DNA from: Adiantum capillus-veneris
Lineage: Eukaryota; Streptophyta; Polypodiopsida; Polypodiales; Pteridaceae
Assembly: GCA_014529385.2 (NCBI GenBank)
Contig: CM043947.1
Location: 100,859,811-100,923,810 of the forward strand
Length of the DNA: 64,000 bases
Direction: 5' to 3'
The translations under genes were made by a program, and so were the position numbers. A model generated the notes under the pieces. The model was given only the letters and a program-made list of their open reading frames with translations, was not told where the DNA came from and made no database searches. The stretch's first letter is position 1. Each line of letters begins with the position of its first letter. Positions 1 through 11,265 of this stretch are shown piece after piece.

Positions 1-1
1 G

Positions 2-1544
2 CTCAGACTTGGACTATCACACCAAGGCCCGACGACGCCAATGTCATCAGTTGCCGATGAATTCTCAAGAACAAGCATCACCCCAACGGGTCTATCGAAC
101 GCTACAAAGCCAGGCTTGTCGCGAAGGGCTATACACAACAACATGGTACAGATTTCATTGATACTTACTCTCCCGTCATGGGTATCACATCATTTCGCAT
201 ACTTGTTGCATTAGCCGCTTTCTTTGACATTACTCTTCATCACATTGACATTCGCACTGCATTTTTACATGGATGGCTAGATGAAGTCATTTATATGGCT
301 CAACCGCCCTACTTCTATTGTGATGATCCCACTATCTATGTATGCAAGCTACATAAGCCTATATACGGTCTCAAGCAGTCTGCACGACAACGGTTCAAGT
401 GCTTGCATGCTTTTCTTATCAAATGGAGATGGGTTCAATGCACTTCTGACCCAAAGTTATTCTATCATACTCTCTTTCATGGATGGGCAATCATTGTTGT
501 CTATGTCGATGATATTCCTATCATTGCTAGTGATGAGACATATGTCTCACATGTTGTGAAAATGTTCAAGGAGGAATTCCCAATCCATGACAACGGCCCT
601 ATGACCTACTTCTTGGGCATAGAGGTCAACAGGGATCCAAATGGCAGATTCATCAAGCTTTCACAGTGAAAATACATTGAAGACAAATTGGGTGAGTATG
701 GTCTTCTCTCCTCCGATGCACAACTCTCTACTCCACTCCATGACAAGCATAAATTATTCACTTCTCTGCCACCATCTGATGATGATACTTATTCTATGTC
801 AAGCTTTCTTTACTCTCGCTTAATCGGCCGCAAAGGTACCTCATATCATGCACAAGGCTTGACATTAGCTTTACAGGTCATGTATTATCTTGCCATATGA
901 AGGCACCTCACAAATGCCATGGTCTCGCTGCCAAGAGATCATTGCGCTACTTACACCACACTCGCCATCATTCTCTCACCTATTATAGTCAGCACCACTC
1001 ATCACCACTGCAACTCAAAGGTTTTGTTGATGCCGACCGGGCCGGACAAGACCCAAATATGCATAGCATCTCTGGGCATGTATTTCTTCTTGCAGATGGT
1101 GCTATTTCTTGGCGAAGCAAGCGCCAGACTTCACTTGCTATATCATCTGCGGAGGCAAAGTATATAGCATCATCCCTCGCTGCTCGAGAAGCATTGTGGC
1201 TTCACCAACTCCTAGAAGAACTGCCAATTCCATGTGCCACTCCTCGAATCATTCTACATTGCGACAATCAGTCAGCAATTGCAATGGCGAAGAGTCCTCA
1301 ACTTGCCGAGCGCACAAAGCACATAAAGCTCGTGTATCACTTCATCAAGGAGCTAGTAGAAGACAACTTCATCCACCTCAAATACATCTCTACCACAGAG
1401 AATGTCGCCGATTTCCTTACCAAAGCAGTTCCCCTTGAAAACACATTATTTGCTCAGCAAGAGCCGGTTTGGAAGCTCCCTAGATTCATCTTCAACAACA
1501 CTCATTGTATTTCAGCATGGTTTTATTTTTGTATGCGCATTTGA
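2..1544 (+). pseudogene. Copia pol remnant: reverse transcriptase and RNase H
   Basis: In life this polyprotein segment copies element RNA into DNA and degrades the RNA strand. Visible motifs in order are YKARLVAKGYTQ, IDIRTAFLHGWLDE, YGLKQSARQ and VVYVDD, which carries the catalytic aspartates; then GFVDADRAG, ISSAEAKY, CDNQSAIAMA and TKHIKLVYHFIKE of the RNase H. The frame is interrupted by TGA at 58-60, 667-669 and 898-900, and the RNase H part continues in another frame, so at least one indel lies near 890-900. Family identity is secure from the motif order; the copy cannot make a functional protein as it stands. Confidence 0.85.
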
Positions 1545-1603
1545 GGGGGGATCTCCTCACAAATGCTCTATGCTTTCTGTTATGATTTCGGTTTGAGGGG
1601 GGA

Positions 1604-1894
1604 TGTGGAAAGTGCAATGCACTTTACACCTAAGCGGAGCTCAAACCTCACCACATATACCTTATCCCTACAACAGGTAGATTGCTTATCCAAGCCTTTA
1701 AAAGGAACTCCTTTCTGTATTGTTCCAGAGTAGTGGTTGTATGCAATTCAAATTCGAATTTCCCCCTCTACTTGGTGTCAAATCCCCCTTCCCTTCTCTC
1801 TCACACCTCTCTCTCTTCTCTACCTCCATCTCTATGTCTATTCTCTCCTTCTCTACTCTCTGACTCTGTCTTCTATATATCACTCAAGTTCACA
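1604..1894 (+). repeat. Candidate 3' LTR of the copia element, with polypurine tract just before it
   Basis: The tract TTTGAGGGGGGA at 1592-1603 is a typical plus-strand primer and sits directly before TGTGGAAAG, a plausible LTR start. A second GAGGGGGG tract lies at about 1544. The sequence that follows is strongly pyrimidine-rich (CTCTCT runs at 1795-1860) and ends near TTCACA at 1894. No second LTR is available, so the right end is only a guess. Confidence 0.4.
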
Positions 1895-1969
1895 AAATGA
1901 TCATACTACTCGAGAGCTCAAGATTTGCTTAGTCTCGCATGACCCTTATTGTGCTAATTACTATTTCAG

Positions 1970-2432
1970 ATGAAGAAGCACATTGCAACCATCGAGGATT
2001 ACCAGGATGTGTCGGAGTCCGATGAGCAGGCTCTCCTCAAGGCCATGGAAAATCATCCTGTCAGTGTGGCGATCGACGCCAGCATCCGTGACTTCCAACT
2101 GTACCAAAGTGTATGTGTGATTTTTTGCTCTCTCGTACCTCGTATATGTAATCCTACAACGCGATCTGAGAAAACTTGCACCCATTGCTGCGTGCAGGGT
2201 GTTTTTACTAGAAGTTGCGGCAAGAGTCTAAACCATGGCGTCGTTGTGGTGGGCTATAGGAAGGATACTCAAGTGGAGTACTAGGTGGTACGCAATTCGT
2301 GGGGCAGCGTATGGGTTAAGGGATGATACGTGCGCATGCAGCACGGCAGCTCTACCGACCCGGATGGACTCTGTGGCATCAACATGGAACCCTCCTTCCC
2401 CGTTGTCCGCTCGGACCGACGTTCCCAATTGA
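1970..2432 (+). pseudogene. Papain-family (C1A) cysteine protease, 3' exons, broken
   Basis: Two exons of a plant papain-like protease are recognisable. Exon A (1970-2110) follows a good acceptor, TACTATTTCAG, and reads EDYQDV...[18 protein letters not shown]...DFQLYQ. A GT-AG intron (2111-2197, 87 bp) follows. Exon B reads [20 protein letters not shown], holding the catalytic His, then RNSWG with the active-site Asn, and GLCGINMEPSFP near the C terminus. In-frame stops replace the Trp of the usual YW before the NSWG block (TAG at 2282-2284) and a residue after WVKG (TGA), so it is a pseudogene. The Cys-containing N-terminal half is absent; upstream is a copia LTR. The block order resembles RD21-type plant proteases (family knowledge). 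Inference: retroelement insertion into an intron of a protease gene, followed by decay. Confidence 0.85.
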
Positions 2433-2471
2433 ACTAGTACTAAAGAGATGAAATCACTATTTATTTGCTAC

Positions 2472-2712
2472 CATAAGCTATTGTGTGTAACATAGAGTGG
2501 GCTCACAGGCATGAGGGCCATATCATTGTATATACCCATTTATCTTTCTTTTGTAGATGGGCCGAAAGTTCATCATTTTGTAGTAAGCTAAAGATGTAAC
2601 ATAGAGTGGGCTCACACGCATTAGGGCCATATCATTGTATATACCCATTTATCTTTCTTTTGTAGATGCACAAAAAAGTTCATCATTTTTGAGTAAGCTA
2701 AACATGTAATTA
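2472..2712. repeat. Tandem duplication, about 109-bp period
   Basis: The motif GTAACATAGAGTGGG starts at 2487 and again at 2596, and the following sequence (ATATCATTGTATATACCC, CTTTCTTTTGTAGATG, AAGTTCATCATTTT) repeats at the same spacing. A partial third unit (GTAAGCTAAACATGTAA) closes the array at about 2705. No coding content was seen. Confidence 0.85.
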
Positions 2713-2713
2713 C

Positions 2714-2715
<2 letters not shown>

Positions 2716-2788
<73 letters not shown>
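2716..2788. repeat. (CT)n microsatellite
   Basis: A nearly uninterrupted TC/CT tract of about 70 bp, with one TG interruption near its right end. Confidence 0.95.
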
Positions 2789-2789
<1 letters not shown>

Positions 2790-3162
2790 AAATACTTGAA
2801 ACTAATTGTAAGAAGAGAGGCAAGTTGAAGGTGGTTTTTGCCCTCCCTATAGAAAATAATCTACTATATACCTACGATTTTTGAAACAAGATATTTAAAT
2901 AGAATCTTTTTGAGATTCTTTAGGTAAGGTACTTTTCGTGAAACTTTTGGATTTGAGTCAAGTATTTGTTTGCATATGGCTCTCTCTTTCCCTCTCTACG
3001 CACAGGAGAAAGCAAACGCATGTGAGTTGAAAGGTGAAGCACCTAGGAGTACCCAAGTTCGTGCATGCTAGAAGTGGATGCTTTATCTACTTGAAGCTCA
3101 ACGTGAGAGAATGTAGGAGCTAGGAAGGTGTTTTAGGAGTTTTTACTGAGAGGCATAGGCCT

Positions 3163-3202
<40 letters not shown>

Positions 3203-3873
3203 CTTAGGAGTATAGTATTTTATTTTAGTACATTGATCTAGTATGCTATAGATCACATGCTTTCCAAAGGGTATTAGAAAATCCATATACTATTGTAACG
3301 TACTTGTTACAAAGAGAATGAACCCAAGAATGGTTCCTTCAAATCATTATAGGTAGCCTCTTATATTAGAAGAAATATTGGTACAACCATCAAGTGTCCT
3401 CCCATACTAGGTGGTTGAAGACACCCAAAGGTAGCACACATCTCACCAAGAGAATAGTATGACCTAAAAGGATGGGTAGGATAGGGGATGATTGTAAACT
3501 ATTGTATGAAACACTCAAGAAGATCCACATGTCATAACAACCTCACCACTCTGTTTCCTGGGCTCGAACAATCGAACAAGGGGCATCACTGAGGGTGTCC
3601 TACCAACTATAGTCCAATTTGTCTTAGCTTTAATATTCACTAGTATCCATCATTTTCCAAACACTATTATAGACTCCTAGTATCCATCCCTAGGTACACT
3701 AATCATCGCATATTTTTCTTCAACTTGATGAGCTCAATAAAAGACATCTTTGTCTTGTTGGGGATAAAGGCCATTAGGTTGATACCATCACTAATCCTAT
3801 CTCATTATTTCTTATTGATAATGTAGGACAATAAGGAGCTCTCCATATAGTGTGAGAAGAAGCTCCACCAAAG
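2789..3873. other. No gene seen; AT-rich sequence with a short (GA)n tract
   Basis: I found no convincing coding sequence or element boundary here. A (GA)n tract of about 36 bp occupies 3165-3200. The rest is unassigned AT-rich sequence, probably old transposon or intergenic DNA. Confidence 0.6.
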
Positions 3874-4080
<207 letters not shown>

Positions 4081-4139
4081 AGAGGCTCTTTATTTCTATA
4101 TTACATTTTGCTACATGTTTACATCATGATGATAAATTT

Positions 4140-4922
4140 CATTATCTTATCCTAATTGTGAATAGGATGTGCTACACAATCTTCCATCAAATTGTCTCTA
4201 ATCATAGACCAAGGCAAAGTGAAACTATGGAAAGGATGTGAATCAAGTAATGCCAAGTTTCTAGCATTCCATACAAAGGATAACATCCATGCTGAGAGAC
4301 AAACAATACATACATCTAGAACTTCAACACCAATTTAAATAATTCTAAAGAAAAGAGTGTATTTCTAGATTTAGACCTTCCATTTCATCATACATACATT
4401 ATACAAACATAACAGCCCCCATGAGTGTACAATCTGGCAATTCCAAAATAAGTGTCTATAAAAGTTTCAAGTTAACCACATCTGGAGCATTTCCCATCAG
4501 ACATTCGTTTCCTGGACAACAGTTCACCTATGGGGAGGGCCCCACTCATAATCCTCCATAAGAATAATTTATGTTTAAAGATCTTTGATGAACACCATAC
4601 ATTCAATAGTTTCTTTACTCACCAACTTTGAGAGTAACTAAATTTCCATATCCTCTTGCTATATTTGAGACTGTGGGATCAGATGCAAATATAAATTTCT
4701 AGTTGATGATGACCACCAATATGTTCCAATGTCTGGCAGTGCCCAATCCCTAAAGATTTGAATGACATCTTCATTGCATGGATGCCTCAAATTGTGTACA
4801 TAAGCACACAACTGCCCCCAAGAAATTCTAAGGTCATGTCCCAGTCTAAATCTTCTCCTAGCGACCATAAAAGCAATAAGATGGTTGTTAGAGTCAACAA
4901 TTTGATTGATTGAGATTAACAA
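4140..4922 (-). pseudogene. LINE (non-LTR) ORF2 remnant, zinc-binding C-terminal part
   Basis: Read on the minus strand, about 4460-4620 gives SKIFKHKLFLWRIMSGALP followed by IGELLSRKR and GKCSRCG. This is the zf-RVT domain that follows reverse transcriptase in plant L1-type LINEs (block W-x-LFLWR-x-M-x-GALP then CxxC). The preceding part (4659-4922) and following part (about 4150-4260, LSFVWNARN) fit the same ORF2 end. Several stops interrupt it. It is collinear with the second LINE piece at 7196-8058, which carries the N-terminal part of RT, so both may derive from one LINE. The RT core between them is missing and gypsy sequence lies there instead. Confidence 0.7.
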
Positions 4923-6165
4923 TGTTCAGAGGGGTTGTCAAAGCTGCAAAAGAGAAGATTCGTTCAAAAGGCACGGAGGTTCACTCTGGTGGGAGAAGAT
5001 TTGATGACCTACGGAAGAGACAGAGAGTTGAGAAGAGTTCTTTAAAAAGAGGAGATCGGCATGGTATTGGAACAGTTTCATGAGGAAAGCGGTCATCAGG
5101 GTAAGGATCAAGTTATGTTTTGAATTTTAAGGGGTGGGTTTTGGTGGCCTTCAATTGTACGAGATGTGCACTACTGGTGCAAAACATGCCATCCATGCCA
5201 AACAATTGGTGAAAGGAGGCTAGTAGCTAAACCGCAAGGGGCTATTATAGCTCAGAATGTGTTTGAGAAGTGGGGATTGGATGCCATCGGTCCATTGCCT
5301 AAGTCTGCAAGTGGTAAGAAGTACATTGTGGTGGCCGTTGATTATCTTACGAGGTGGGTTGAAGCAAGAGCGGTAAAGGAGATAAATGCCCTTACAGTTG
5401 CTTAGTTTGTTTTTTATTGCATATGTTTCCGCTTTGGAGTGCCTTGGGTGCTCATTTCTAATCAAGGTCAAGGTTTTAGAAGCAAGCTGGTGCGTGCACT
5501 AGTAGAAAAGTTGGGGATTCAGCATAGATTTTCATCTCCATACCATCCTCAGTGCAATGGTTTGGTTGAGAGTGCAAATGGACAGATAGTCAAAATGCTC
5601 AGAAAGTATACATATAAAAAGGTAGAAGAGTGGGAAGCTAACCTTGATAAGTGTTGTTGGGCATACAGGACCTCTTACAAGATGGCTACCAACTTTACTC
5701 CCTATGCGTTGGTCTATGGCAAGGAAGCGGTGCTGCCTGTTCATGTGCAGCCAGGTGCACTAAAAGGTATGTGGCGGGTTAACAAGTCTCACCAAGATGT
5801 TTTGCAGGGGATAAGATAACCAGTCTTGAAGCTCTGAAGATGGACCGTGAAGCGGCAACAGATTTCTATGTGAAGCAGCGGGAGAAAAGAATAGCAAAGT
5901 TCAACCAGCACTTGCCAGAGAAGGGGGATTAAGTCATGAAGTATGAAAGCTATCTAGATTTTACCTTCCAAAAAAATTTAAGAAGAAGTGGATAGGACCT
6001 TACAAAGTTCATTAGGCCTTTCCTAATGGTACTTATTTGTTGATGCGGATGAATGGTCGTCTTCTCAAGAACAAGGTGAATGGTGTGCGTCTCAAACCAT
6101 ATTTTGAGAGGGAATTGGTGCCAGTAGTGCATCAGGTTTTGATAGAAGGCGCTGGGAAACCAGGC
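4923..6165 (+). pseudogene. Ty3/gypsy integrase remnant
   Basis: The integrase inserts element cDNA into chromosomes. Visible parts: zinc-binding HHCC region (EQFHEESGHQGKDQ, then WCKTCHPCQ, about 5070-5200), core domain with WGLDAIGPLP, YLTRWVEARAVKEINA, LISNQGQGF and HPQCNGLVESANGQIV, then WAYRTSYKMAT and LVYGKEAVLPV. The second catalytic Asp, normally ISD, reads Asn here (ISN), so it would be inactive even without the stops near 5114 and 5403. RT and protease are absent. It sits between two LINE fragments, suggesting a gypsy insertion into the LINE followed by deletion. Confidence 0.85.
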
Positions 6166-7195
6166 TAAACAGGGTTTACATCAACCGCGAATAAGATTCT
6201 ATACATACAATAGATTTTTTTATTTGCTCACAATTTTGGATAGTGTTTGGCAGTTTTCGTAGCAGATAGAAGAATAAAAATTCTTTTTGGTTGAACATGA
6301 ATGTTCAATAAGGGGGTGAGGCAATGGTTTTGTAGACAAAGTGTGTCGAACCTAGCAGAGGGCACAGAGAGTGATGTATATGCTTATAGATACATGGCAA
6401 AGGGCTAGAGCAGAGGGGAAGAACTTGGGAAGGCAAGTGGCAATGGAGATGTATGCTTTATGTGGTTTTGAAGGCCAAAAGGGCTCCAGATAGGGCCTAG
6501 CAGGGTGACAGATGAAGAATTTCCGATGTTGGTTTTAGCCTAGATGTGTCGAGCTTTAAGTGCTTAAGGAACAGGTCCAGACGGCTCATCCAATGGAGCC
6601 ACGATGTGCAAGATACGGGGCTTTGAAGTTGGAGGTGGTTGCAGATCTGAGATGCATAGGCCCAGTGATGCCAGGTGGTCAATGCTAGTTTGGAGCCATG
6701 GGTATATAGTGCTTTATTTATGGAGCGTGTCAATATTTTTAAACCGTCCATCAGAGCTACATATACCAAGTTATTGCCATATGAAGTTTTGTTGGGGGCA
6801 AGGTCTGTGCAGGATGGGCCACCTCCGCAAATGTGCCATCTGATGATCTTGGAGTCCCCCCCAGGTTTGGATGCCAAGTATGCAGTGTGAGGAGACCACA
6901 CGAAGTGATTGCACGTCAAACAGGGGCCAGATCGATCAAATATTGAAGTTTGAAGTTGCCAACAATGCTTAGCAGTGCGATGTCTGATGTTTCTTGCCAG
7001 TTTTGACACACATCGTTTGAGGTCATCGAATAGCCGGGGCGTGTCACATGCAGGGGGAATTGGAGCCGGAAAAGAAATCTTTTGTTGGGAATCTGCAATT
7101 GAGCATTTGAATCACCGGGCGTGCAAGATTTGTAGACGAAATGTTGAGTTTCAAAGGTGAAGTCTAGTGGATCGGGGTGCAATGATTATCTTGGG
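6166..7195 (+). repeat. Probable 3' untranslated region and LTR of the gypsy remnant
   Basis: A purine tract (AATAAGGGGGTGAGG, about 6308-6322) follows the integrase remnant at the position expected for a polypurine tract, so sequence from about 6325 to 7195 is probably LTR. No second copy is present to set its ends. Open frames on both strands here show no family motif. Confidence 0.4.
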
Positions 7196-8058
7196 CTATA
7201 GAGAGGCTTGCAATTTTGTGTCGGTTGTGTTCCCCTTTCCCCCCATCATCCAACGTCTCCATTCAGATAGAGAGGTTGGAAAAGTCTTCTTAGGTAGAGA
7301 TTTGATTATGCCCTGCTTCAGTAATGCATCCTTGTGTTGAGTTAGCCATATGTTATTGATAGATAAAGTAATCCAATCTTTCAATTGATCTTAAAATTCC
7401 ACCAAGAATTCCTTGGCTAATCCACATATACCAGGATTCCTATTATTAGCTAGTTTTTTAAGAGTAAAATGTAGCTCTTGTTGATCGGATTGTTCTTTCA
7501 ATCTTCTGGCATTGCTTTCCTCAACACAAGGATCCACTACAGAAAGTAGGATATCAACAACTTGCTACCCTTTATAATATTGATCAACCTCCCTATTTAG
7601 AATGCCCTCAAAATACTCTTTACATTCTACCATAATCATCTTGAGTTTGTTAACAATGGTGCCATCCTCTTTTACTATTTTGGATATACATTTTGTGGAA
7701 TGATTTTCCCTAAGTCTGCTAAAGAAGGACTTTGATGAACATTGTACATCTTTTTGAGTTCAGCCTGTCTACATAAGAACCTTGCCTTGATGGCCATGCC
7801 AAAGTCAAAATATTTTAGGATATGCCTTGTTGCAGCTAGATTTTTCAACTCTGATTCAGTTAGCATAGACAAATTTTGAGTGAAAACCTGCTTTATGAGC
7901 TTGGATTCATCAAAATATCTCTGATTAGCCACTTCCTTCCCCACATTTCTAATACATTATTGCATGTTTATACAAAAAAATTCCAAGCATTAACAAGATC
8001 ATTATCTTTAAACACATCATGAACCTGCTCAATCAAGATATTGGCAAACATTTTAAAA
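7196..8058 (-). pseudogene. LINE ORF2 remnant, region before and at the start of reverse transcriptase
   Basis: On the minus strand the sequence reads LSMLTESELKNLAATRH, then EAIKARFLCRQ-like text (7675-7944), followed by LANNRNPGICGLAKEFLVEF and LLKQGIIKSLPKK (about 7200-7430). Blocks of the type NxKxPGxDGxxxEF and the AIKARFLCR linker are characteristic of plant L1-type LINE reverse transcriptases. Frameshifts and stops break the frame. The catalytic FADD block is not present. The fragment stops at foldback repeats at about 8060. Confidence 0.7.
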
Positions 8059-8527
8059 GCTGGGCTAGCCACTAAGTGTTAGCGGCTTTAGATTTGGCCG
8101 CTCTAAATTAGCTTAGTGTCACATTACTTTAGCCATTTCAGTAATCTGCTTAGGGTAGGTGCATGGTTAAGCTATTTCAATCCGCTTAGGGTTTAGGGTT
8201 TAGGGCTGGTCTCTTAGGTGTTAGGTCTTTGCAATTTGGCTGTTTCAAGCTGTTTATGTAAAGCGATATTTTCTTTGCTCGCTCGAACTTGGCCGCTTAG
8301 GGCTAGCCGCTTAGGACTAGCTTCCTATGGTATGTTTCTTAAAGTAAGTAGTGCTATTTCAGTCCACTTATAAGGGTTATCCACCTAGGTATTAGCACTT
8401 CATAATTTGGCTCTTTCAAGATGGTGAGGGCTAGCCACTTACGGTTAGCAGCTTTAGATTTGGCCGCTCTAAATTAGCTTAGTGCCACATCACTTTAGCC
8501 ATTTCAATAATCCACTTAGGGTAACCA
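8059..8527. repeat. Foldback and telomere-like repeat block
   Basis: An imperfect palindrome occupies about 8070-8118: CACTAAG pairs with CTTAGTG, and AGCGGC pairs with GCCGCT inside it. An 80-bp segment at 8078-8157 is repeated in direct orientation at 8446-8524 with about 10% change. Between them lie several (C)GCTTAGGG units and a run of three TTTAGGG-type telomere repeats at 8186-8205. No coding sequence was seen. Confidence 0.75.
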
Positions 8528-8745
8528 TGTTATCATACTGCATTGTGGGCACAATTGAAAAATAATATAATTAAAGGCCTTTGTATACGTTCTCAGGTTC
8601 GGTTTGTTGAGATGTAGAGAGAAAGAGAGAGACTAGACAAGAGATACACCATGTATGCTCCCAAAGACTGATTCATATTGAGGACAAGACACAAATATAT
8701 AGGTGAGACCAAGTTGAGTAGAGTGAGTCATATATAGCTCCAACA
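8528..8745 (-). repeat. 3' LTR of the minus-strand copia, with polypurine tract
   Basis: On the minus strand the tract AAGTGGGGG (8746-8754) is followed at 8745 by TGTTGGAGC, a classic copia LTR start. The sequence ends ATAACA at 8528, giving matching TGTT/AACA ends and a length of 218 bp. No partner LTR is present, so the far end rests on the terminal inverted repeat alone. Confidence 0.65.
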
Positions 8746-8984
8746 CCCCCACTTAAACAAAGGTCTCTAGCTTTGGATGAAAAAACCCTTAAGGAGTTCA
8801 AGGGAAAAACCCAAGCCCATATACAATGTAAATATATGACCCAGTGATGATGATGTGAAAGTGAATTGTGTATCTATGTACAAATATACAAGTGAATCAG
8901 AGATCACAATGTGCAAGTGTGGATTGTGCATAGTGCATGATACCTATAGGATTACAATGTCATATATACAAAGCTATCACAATA

Positions 8985-11254
8985 GCAGAGAAGCTAATCT
9001 AAAAAGAGTGAGGCTAAAGCAACTCCAAGCTCCGAGCGCAAGAGGATGAAACGTGACTCTTTGAGGCCTTTGGTAAGAATGTATGCAATCATCCGGTCAC
9101 TTGGACAGTGTTCAACCATTATGGTGCCTTTGCGTACTTCATACCTGACATAATGATAATGGACAGCAATGTGCTTTGACTTATTATGTTGAACATAGTC
9201 TTTTGCAAGACTAATAGCACTTTAGTTGTCACACTGCAAGGGTGTGCTGGAAAGATAAGAGTGACCAATATCAACAAGTCGCTGGTCTAAGAAACAAGAC
9301 AATCATCCCACAATCATTTATAAAGAAGCAATTTCCACTAGTAGATTGTATAGATAAATGTGAGCTTGCCCAGTCTGCATCTGTGTAACCCAAAAGATAA
9401 AGAGATTGCATAGAATTCGATGTCAGTTGTCATCGATAGACCAAACCAAAATCTGTAGTGCCTTTTAAGTATTTCAATACACGCTTTGTTGCAGGCCAAT
9501 GCTTAAGAGAAGGACGTGCAAGATGTTGTCCAAGATAATTAGCAACAAACAAAATATCAGAGCGAGTGTTCATGTCAACAAACTGAAGACATCCAATCAA
9601 GTTAGAATAAGGTTGATTTGTGACAAGTTGACCGCCAGTGTCAGAAGTGTTCTTCATAGAACTCACAAGACAAGGTGTGTTGGCCGAATGTGTTGATTGT
9701 ATACCAATTTTTTGACTAGTATCTACAATAAACTTTGACTGTGAAAGGAATAAAATACCTTTTGTGTGGTTCCTTTGAATCTGAATGCCAAGACACAAGT
9801 GAATCTCTCCCAGATCCACCATATCAAATGTATAAGACAATAACTTTTTCACTTGTTGAAGAAATCCCAAATCATTGGAAACAAGGATGGTATCATCCAC
9901 ATAAAGAGCAAGAATCACAAAACAGCTACCTTGGTGCTTTATGTATAAGCTAGGGTTTGAAGAGCAAGAGATGAATCCTTTAGAGGTAAGAAAAAGATCA
10001 AATTTTGTATACCAAGCTCGCGAAGCTTGTTTGAGACCATATAGTTCCTTATGGAGTTGAGCAACAAGGTCTTCTTTACCTGGAATAACAAACCCTTCTG
10101 GTTGTTCCATATAAATTTCCTCTTCCAAGTCACCATTAAGAAAAGCAGTTTGCACATCCATTTGATGAGCTTCTAAATCAAATTGAATAGCAAATGCCAA
10201 TACAACTCGAACACTTGTAATGTGAACAACTTGTGAAAAGGTCTCTTGATAATCAACACCAACAACTTGGGAGTAACCTTTTGCAACTAAACGTACCCTG
10301 AACTTGTCAAAAGATCCATCTACTTTTACCTTTGTCTTATACGTCCACTTACACTTAATAGATGTGCGACTAGGAGGTAGTTCAGTTACTATCCATGTAC
10401 CTTTAGAGATAAGAGAATCGTACTCTGCTTCCATAGCCACTTGCCATTGATCCTTTTGTGGTGAAGAGATAGCTTTATTATAAGTAACGGGATCTTTAAA
10501 AGTAGAGAAATCATTATCAACAATATCATCATCATAAACATGACATGAGCCATGTTCAAAATCAATAGGCAGATCAACAAGAATATCAATATCATCATTG
10601 GCAACATTCAAAATGGATGTTTGTGGAAGAGGAAAGTTTCTCTATAGGAAGAGTTTCATCATCTGAAAGAAATGGAAAATCCTGAAGCAATGGTTTAGTA
10701 TCATCAGATTCATCCATGGACCGTGAGCCTCCCATAAGTTCTTCGTCAAAAGTAGCACCACGATTCACAATTACTTTCTTGGAGGAAGGTTCATAGAATT
10801 TGTAGCCTTTGGAAGTGTTAGAATATACAATAAAAATAACTTTAAGACCGGTAACATCAAGCGTTTTTCATGTTTCTTTGGGAACATGAATATAAGCAAT
10901 ACATCCAAAGGTTCGAAAATGAGATACATAAGGAATGTCACCTGTCCATGTTGTGATGGGTATCTTACCAGAGGGTACAATAGTAGAAAGGTGATTCTGA
11001 ATAAATATTGTTGTCAAATTAGCTTCAGCCAAAAAAGAACGAGATAACCTAGAATGAATCAGCATACATCTTACTGCATTGAGAATAGTGTGATTCTTTC
11101 GATTCATCATGTACATGAAGTATTCTGTCTGGAGCAACTGAACATAGGATGCACCTTGTTTCTGGTACAATATTGTGTTGAATTTTAGTAGCATATGCTC
11201 TACGGAACATGAAGTAATTATAAAGATTGATTCAAAATGTAGTCTGGATCTCAC
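8985..11254 (-). pseudogene. Copia pol: integrase end, reverse transcriptase, RNase H
   Basis: The minus strand encodes the integrase C-terminal region (10868-11254, SFLAEANLTTIFIQNH and HFRTFGCIAY). A long open segment follows (9430-10611) with full copia RT: WTYKTKVKVDGSFDKF, RLVAKGYSQ, MDVQTAFLNGDLEEEIYMEQ, YGLKQASRAWY and ALYVDDTILV, the last carrying the catalytic YVDD. Then come IGCLQFVDMNTRSDI and the RNase H start. RNase H (8990-9430) is degraded but shows YTDADWASSH and a final VEHCPSDRMIAYILTKGL block. The 393-residue RT frame is the best preserved coding segment in the first 40 kb. Stops and an apparent deletion damage RNase H, and a frameshift separates integrase from RT. Confidence 0.9.
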
Positions 11255-11265
11255 TCTCTATCTCT

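Larger units (their letters stand above)
1..1894 (+). mobile_element. Ty1/copia retrotransposon, 3' part (left end outside window)
   Basis: The window opens inside a copia pol gene. Reverse transcriptase is followed by RNase H, then a purine tract (1592-1603) and a candidate LTR beginning TGTGGAAAG at 1604. The order RT, RNase H, polypurine tract, LTR fixes the plus orientation and the copia class. The 5' half, including gag, integrase and the matching LTR, lies before base 1, so the right boundary of the LTR cannot be verified by comparison and is an estimate. Confidence 0.85.
8528..11254 (-). mobile_element. Ty1/copia retrotransposon, minus strand, 3' two thirds
   Basis: On the minus strand the order is integrase C-terminal part, RT, RNase H, polypurine tract and LTR. 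The 5' side ends at about 11254, where the 5' piece of an unrelated plus-strand copia begins at 11266. The 5' LTR, gag, protease and most of integrase are missing, so this is a truncated, immobile copy. Confidence 0.85.

Noticed and set aside
6497-7009. 170-residue minus-strand open frame
   Set aside because: It falls in probable LTR sequence, is rich in His, Cys and Trp without motif spacing, and overlaps equally long frames on the other strand.
8186-8205. True chromosome end
   Set aside because: Only three TTTAGGG-type units are present and transposons continue on both sides, so it is interstitial at most.
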